Assembly: GCA_003001795.1 (NCBI GenBank)
Contig: PVNI01000004.1
Coordinates: 1 to 64,000 of the forward strand
DNA from: Actinomadura viridilutea
Lineage (GTDB): Bacteria; Actinomycetota; Actinomycetes; Streptosporangiales; Streptosporangiaceae
Length of the DNA stretch: 64,000 nucleotides
Reading direction: 5' to 3'
Positions 60,712 to 64,000 of this stretch are shown here, piece by piece. Numbering within the stretch: the first letter of the stretch is position 1; every line of letters begins with the position of its first letter. The notes under the pieces were generated by a model. The model worked only from the letters and a program-made list of their open reading frames with translations. It made no database searches and had not been told where the DNA came from. The position numbers and the translations under genes are program-made.

Positions 60712-61767
60712 CTAGTCGCCCCCTTCCCGTCCGGTGGCGGCGCCCTTCGCCCCGGCGGGCGGCCGCCGCGTGGAGACGGGGCCGGGCGGCTGCAGCGGGC
60801 CGAGGCCGGTGAGCACGCCCTCGATCCAGTCGCCGTTGCCCTTGACGCCCGCCACCTGCAGCAGCGTCGGGCCGATCAGCGCGAAGTCGGTGTTGAGGGC
60901 GTCCATGTTGGGCGCCAGCCGGGTGGTCAGCAGGTGCAGGTCGTCCAGCAGGGCGTTGATCTCCCGCTGGTTGCGCTCGATGACGTCGGACAGGGTGCGG
61001 ACGGTGCGGCTGCCCCGCCCGATGGTCGCCGCCAGCTCGTCGCGCCGCCGCACCAGCGCCTGGAGCAGCACCCGGCCGGCGTCGATGATCTCTCGGAGCT
61101 GGGCGTCCTTGGCGGCCAGCGTGCCGGTGAGCCGCCGGCTGTGGTCGATGAGCCGGCGCACCTCGGGCCAGGAGTCGTTGAGGGTGCGCGCCAGCTCCTG
61201 CACGTTGACGAGCATCCGGCGCAGCTTCGCCGCGTCCGGCGACTCGATCTTGCTGATCTCCTCCAGCAGCCGGTCGATGCTGCGCCGGTCGAGGCGGCCG
61301 ACGATGTTCTGCGCGCCCTCGATGGCGTCCGGGACGGTGAACGGCACGCTGGTGCGCTCCAGCGGGATGCGCCGCCGCGCCTCGGGCAGCTCGGCCATCG
61401 TCGGCTCGGTGACCGGGCCGGACAGGCGCAGGTAGCGGCCGCCCAGCAGGGTGGTGGTCTGCACGTCGGCGTGGGTCTGCGCGCCGAGGTCGATGCCGGC
61501 GTCGACGTGCCAGGTGATGATGACGTGGCCCTGGTCGAAGTCGGGTTCCACCGAGGTGACGCGTCCGACCTTGACGCCCGCGAGCCGCACGTCGTGGCCG
61601 GGTTTCAGCCCGCCGGTGTCGGCGAACACGCCGCTCATGGTGTAGCCGCGGTCGAACAGGTGGAGCTGCCCGACGGCGAAGGCGAACACGCAGCCCGCCG
61701 TCAGCGCCGTCAGCGTCACGACCGCCACGATCCGGTGGTTGACGTCGCGCAGGGATTTCCACGCCAT
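60712..61767 (-). CDS. mceC: Mce family protein MceC
   Basis: Mce subunit of 351 residues. N-terminal helix (IVAVVTLTALTAGCVFAFAV), MCE domain (SGVFADTGGLKPGHDVRLAG, DVQTTTLLGGRYLRL) and a long helical region with regular leucines to about residue 310, then a Pro/Gly-rich tail. The TAGC inside the helix is not followed by a lipoprotein-like sequence and I do not count it as a lipobox. Its ATG shares one base with the mceB stop (TGATG). Confidence 0.88.
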   Translation of the reverse strand: MAWKSLRDVNHRIVAVVTLTALTAGCVFAFAVGQLHLFDRGYTMSGVFADTGGLKPGHDVRLAGVKVGRVTSVEPDFDQGHVIITWHVDAGIDLGAQTHADVQTTTLLGGRYLRLSGPVTEPTMAELPEARRRIPLERTSVPFTVPDAIEGAQNIVGRLDRRSIDRLLEEISKIESPDAAKLRRMLVNVQELARTLNDSWPEVRRLIDHSRRLTGTLAAKDAQLREIIDAGRVLLQALVRRRDELAATIGRGSRTVRTLSDVIERNQREINALLDDLHLLTTRLAPNMDALNTDFALIGPTLLQVAGVKGNGDWIEGVLTGLGPLQPPGPVSTRRPPAGAKGAATGREGGD

Positions 61768-62903
61768 CAGCGCTCACCCCGCAGAATGCGTTTCAGCCGT
61801 TCGAGGTCCTCTTTGGTGGGGCCGTTGGACGCCCCGCCCGAGCCCTGCGCTCCGGGCAGCTGCATCGGGAACGGGCACGGCCCCTGGACGACGTTGAGGC
61901 ACAGCGCGTTGGTGCGCATGTAGCGGCCGCCGTTGACGGCGGCGAACAGCTGCCGCATGGTCAGCGGCAGCTGCTGGACCATCCGCTCGAGCTGGTCGAC
62001 GTTCTCCCGGAAGGTGTCGGCGAACACCCCGAGGTTGCGGATGATCCGCGACAGCTGGGCGTTGTCGCCGCCGAGCACCCGGTCGAGGTCGGCGGTGACG
62101 CCGGAGACCTGGACGAGGGCGTCCTCCAGCAGCCGGTGGTTGCCCGCGAAGACCTCGGTGAGCTCCTTGAGGTGGTCGACGCTCGCGGCGATCTGCCGGT
62201 CGCGGGCGGCGACGGCGGCGGAGACGGTCTCGTAGTCGTCGATCATCCGTTCGATCGTCCGGCGGCGCGCCGACAGCGTGCGCAGCAGCGCGTCCAGGTT
62301 GTCGACCATCAGCTCGACGTTCCGCGCGTTGCCGTCCAGCGCCTGCGCCAGCGCGAAAAGGATCTTGTTGAGCTGGGCGGGGTCGAGGTTGCGGGTCAGC
62401 GGGCCCAGGCTGTTGACGATCTCGCCGAGGTCGACGACCGAGCGGGTGTGCGGCACCCGCGCGCCGTCGCCCAGCCGGGCCCGGCTGCGGCCCGGCTCCA
62501 GGTAGACCACGCGCTGCCCCGCGACGTTGCGCCAGCGGATCGCGGCGGTGGAGTCGGCGGGGATGCGCACGTCGTCGTCGATCGCCATGCGCACCACGGC
62601 CTTGCCGTCGCGCACCGCGATGTCGTCGACCCGCCCCACCGGGGCGCCCGCGATCTTCACCGTGTCGCCCTCCAGCAGCCCGGTGACGTCGTCGAACACC
62701 GCGGTCAGGTGGTATCGGGGGCGCAGACTGGTGCCGAGGATCTGCTGGCCGATGACGAACGTCAGCAGCAGCGTCAGCGCGGCGAACACGGCGAACTTCA
62801 GCGTGACGCCCGGCGCGGGGCCGCGGCCGCGCCGGGACCTGCCGCCCGCGCCGCGCCGCCCGATGCCGAGGCCGCGCAGGACGACGGCGCGCAGCCCGCT
62901 CAC
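61767..62903 (-). CDS. mceB: Mce family protein MceB
   Basis: Mce subunit of 378 residues. A basic N-terminus of about 30 residues is followed by the anchor (FAVFAALTLLLTFVIGQQIL), MCE domain (TAVFDDVTGLLEGDTVKIAG, RWRNVAGQRVVYL) and helical domain, ending with a Cys pair region (NALCLNVVQGPCPF) seen in several Mce proteins. It starts at a GTG that overlaps the mceA stop (GTGA). Confidence 0.88.
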   Translation of the reverse strand: MSGLRAVVLRGLGIGRRGAGGRSRRGRGPAPGVTLKFAVFAALTLLLTFVIGQQILGTSLRPRYHLTAVFDDVTGLLEGDTVKIAGAPVGRVDDIAVRDGKAVVRMAIDDDVRIPADSTAAIRWRNVAGQRVVYLEPGRSRARLGDGARVPHTRSVVDLGEIVNSLGPLTRNLDPAQLNKILFALAQALDGNARNVELMVDNLDALLRTLSARRRTIERMIDDYETVSAAVAARDRQIAASVDHLKELTEVFAGNHRLLEDALVQVSGVTADLDRVLGGDNAQLSRIIRNLGVFADTFRENVDQLERMVQQLPLTMRQLFAAVNGGRYMRTNALCLNVVQGPCPFPMQLPGAQGSGGASNGPTKEDLERLKRILRGER

Positions 62904-63964
62904 CGCCGCACCACCGTCGTCACCGGCTGGTCGAACGCCGTGCGCGTCGGCGTCGTGGGGCACAGGTCGACGAACGTCTGGCACAGGTCCAGCGGCAGCG
63001 TGTCGACCACCTGCGCGAGCATGACGCCCTGGGGGCCGGGCACGCGGATGACCTGCGCCAGCAGGCCGAAGAACCCGTCGAGGTTGTCCAGCAGCAGCGG
63101 GATGCGGTCGCGGCGGGACGCCAGCACCGCGGCGGTGTCGCCCGCGCCGTCGATGACCGCGCCCAAGTCGGCGCCGTGGTCGCGCAGGGTCGCGCCGACC
63201 TTGCCGGCCAGTTCCGCGGACTCGTCCAGCAGCCGCGTAACCTTGTCGGGGCGTCCGCTGAGGGCTGGCGACAGCCGGTTGAAGTCGCGGGACAGGCCGG
63301 TCACGGTGTCGCCCCTGCGGGCGAGCTCGCCGGACAGCCCGTCCAGGTCGCCGATCAGCCGTCGGATGACCTCCCGGTTGGCGTGCGCGGCGTCGATCAC
63401 CGCACCGCCGTTGCGGATGGCGCGGCGCAGCGCGGGCCCCTCCCCGGCCAGTCCCGCCCCGAAGGTGCGCAGGATCGCGGTCACCTCGTCGGGGTTGACG
63501 GCCCGGGTGAGCCGGTAGGCGGGCCAGGCGGTCTCCGACAGCTCGCGCGGGTCCTGGGTGCGGGCGATGCGCCCGCCGTCGGCCAGGTAGGGGCCCTTGC
63601 CCTCGCCCCTGCCGAGGTCGAGCGCCACGTCCTTGGGGCCGAACACCGACACCGGCTCGATGCGGGCGCTCGCGGTGCGGGGCACGCGCACGCCCTTGTC
63701 CAGCCGCAGCCGCACCGTCACCCGGCCGTCGCGCTCCAGGCGCACCCGGTCGACGGTGCCGACGGTGATGCCGCGGATCTTCACGTCCGACCGGCCGGGG
63801 TCGAGGCCCTGCCCGGCGCGGCCGAACGAGGCGGTGTAGTACGTCGAGCCGGCGGTGTCCTCCCGGGCCCCGGCGGCCAGCAGCGCCGCCCCGGCGGCGA
63901 TCACCCCGGCCCCCACGAGGCCGAACGCCAGCCGCGACCGCGCCGACAGGGTCTCCTCGCTCAT
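62900..63964 (-). CDS. mceA: Mce family protein MceA
   Basis: First Mce subunit in the window, 354 residues. N-terminal anchor (LAFGLVGAGVIAAGAALLAAG), MCE domain at about 40-115 (TASFGRAGQGLDPGRSDVKI, ARIEPVSVFGPKDVAL) and helical domain. The C-terminus has two Cys (LCQTFVDLCPT). It is preceded by GGGGAGGCGCGC and by a frame that would end at ATGA, so it is coupled to an upstream gene, expected to be a YrbE-type permease. Confidence 0.87.
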   Translation of the reverse strand: MSEETLSARSRLAFGLVGAGVIAAGAALLAAGAREDTAGSTYYTASFGRAGQGLDPGRSDVKIRGITVGTVDRVRLERDGRVTVRLRLDKGVRVPRTASARIEPVSVFGPKDVALDLGRGEGKGPYLADGGRIARTQDPRELSETAWPAYRLTRAVNPDEVTAILRTFGAGLAGEGPALRRAIRNGGAVIDAAHANREVIRRLIGDLDGLSGELARRGDTVTGLSRDFNRLSPALSGRPDKVTRLLDESAELAGKVGATLRDHGADLGAVIDGAGDTAAVLASRRDRIPLLLDNLDGFFGLLAQVIRVPGPQGVMLAQVVDTLPLDLCQTFVDLCPTTPTRTAFDQPVTTVVRR

Positions 63965-64000
63965 GCGCGCCTCCCCGTCGTCCCCGGCGCCCCGGCGGCC
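63961..64000 (-). CDS. C-terminal end of an upstream gene, probably a YrbE-type permease (partial)
   Basis: The last 40 bases hold an open frame ending in TGA that overlaps the mceA ATG (ATGA), as elsewhere in this operon. It encodes a tail ending GTTGRRA. In mce operons the genes before mceA are the two YrbE permeases, so this is probably the second of them. The stretch is too short to identify by sequence. Confidence 0.35.
   Translation of the reverse strand, partial: AAGAPGTTGRRA

Overview
The window is a chromosomal segment of a very GC-rich, GTG-rich actinomycete. A complete Mce lipid-import locus, an F420-type flavin enzyme, a family 2B encapsulin, DasR-type dre sites and a DmdR/IdeR-type iron box together point to the Streptomyces/Streptosporangiales side of the phylum. 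A Thermomonosporaceae/Actinomadura-like genome is my best guess; it is an inference and no rRNA or tRNA is present to test it. I see no prophage, CRISPR array or intact insertion sequence.

Layout. 1-3.6 kb: glycerol use, with glpF-glpK on the minus strand diverging from an IclR-type regulator and a second glpK, and two copies of a palindrome between them. 3.6-8.1 kb: a sparsely coding stretch with one candidate small peptide gene and a strong hairpin, then a TetR gene with an F420-type oxidase, and a methyltransferase/TetR divergent pair with two tandem palindromes. 8.1-17.7 kb: a LacI-type repressor and two near-identical promoters (TTGAC-N17-TACGGT followed by GAAAGCGCTT-type operators). 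One drives a NitT/TauT-type ABC transporter, the other a secreted sugar-dehydrogenase-like protein and a LamG protein. Inside the transporter operon sit three tandem short ORFs linked by ATGA overlaps, and after it an internally deleted Gfo/Idh/MocA gene. 17.8-24 kb: small stress/housekeeping genes, a calpain-like protease with N-terminal repeats plus an overlapping small gene, and a geranylgeranyl-reductase-type flavoprotein. 23.9-28.9 kb: a HutC/GntR repressor controlling a secreted ConA-like protein, ascorbate-type PTS IIC and IIB, and a SIS-domain protein. 29-31.6 kb: a DUF5701 gene and a secreted GH3 hexosaminidase with a DasR-like dre site over its promoter.

31.7-35.6 kb holds what I judge the most interesting system: two different family 2B encapsulin shell genes (HK97 fold with an inserted cyclic-nucleotide-binding-like domain) followed, with an ATGA overlap, by a polyprenyl diphosphate synthase. 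It looks like a two-component protein compartment for isoprenoid chemistry. 36-56 kb is mostly ordinary metabolism and regulation: lpdA, a dimethylargininase, MFS pumps, a WS/DGAT acyltransferase with a long antisense-overlapping tail, ung, a DUF5925 AAA ATPase, a trans-sulfuration PLP enzyme, an iron-box-controlled S4 ribosomal protein gene divergent from a DUF2470 protein, a TauD dioxygenase, and a NarL-type two-component system divergent from a drug exporter. 56-64 kb is a translationally coupled mceABCDEF-mam operon on the minus strand, whose upstream permease genes lie beyond the window edge.
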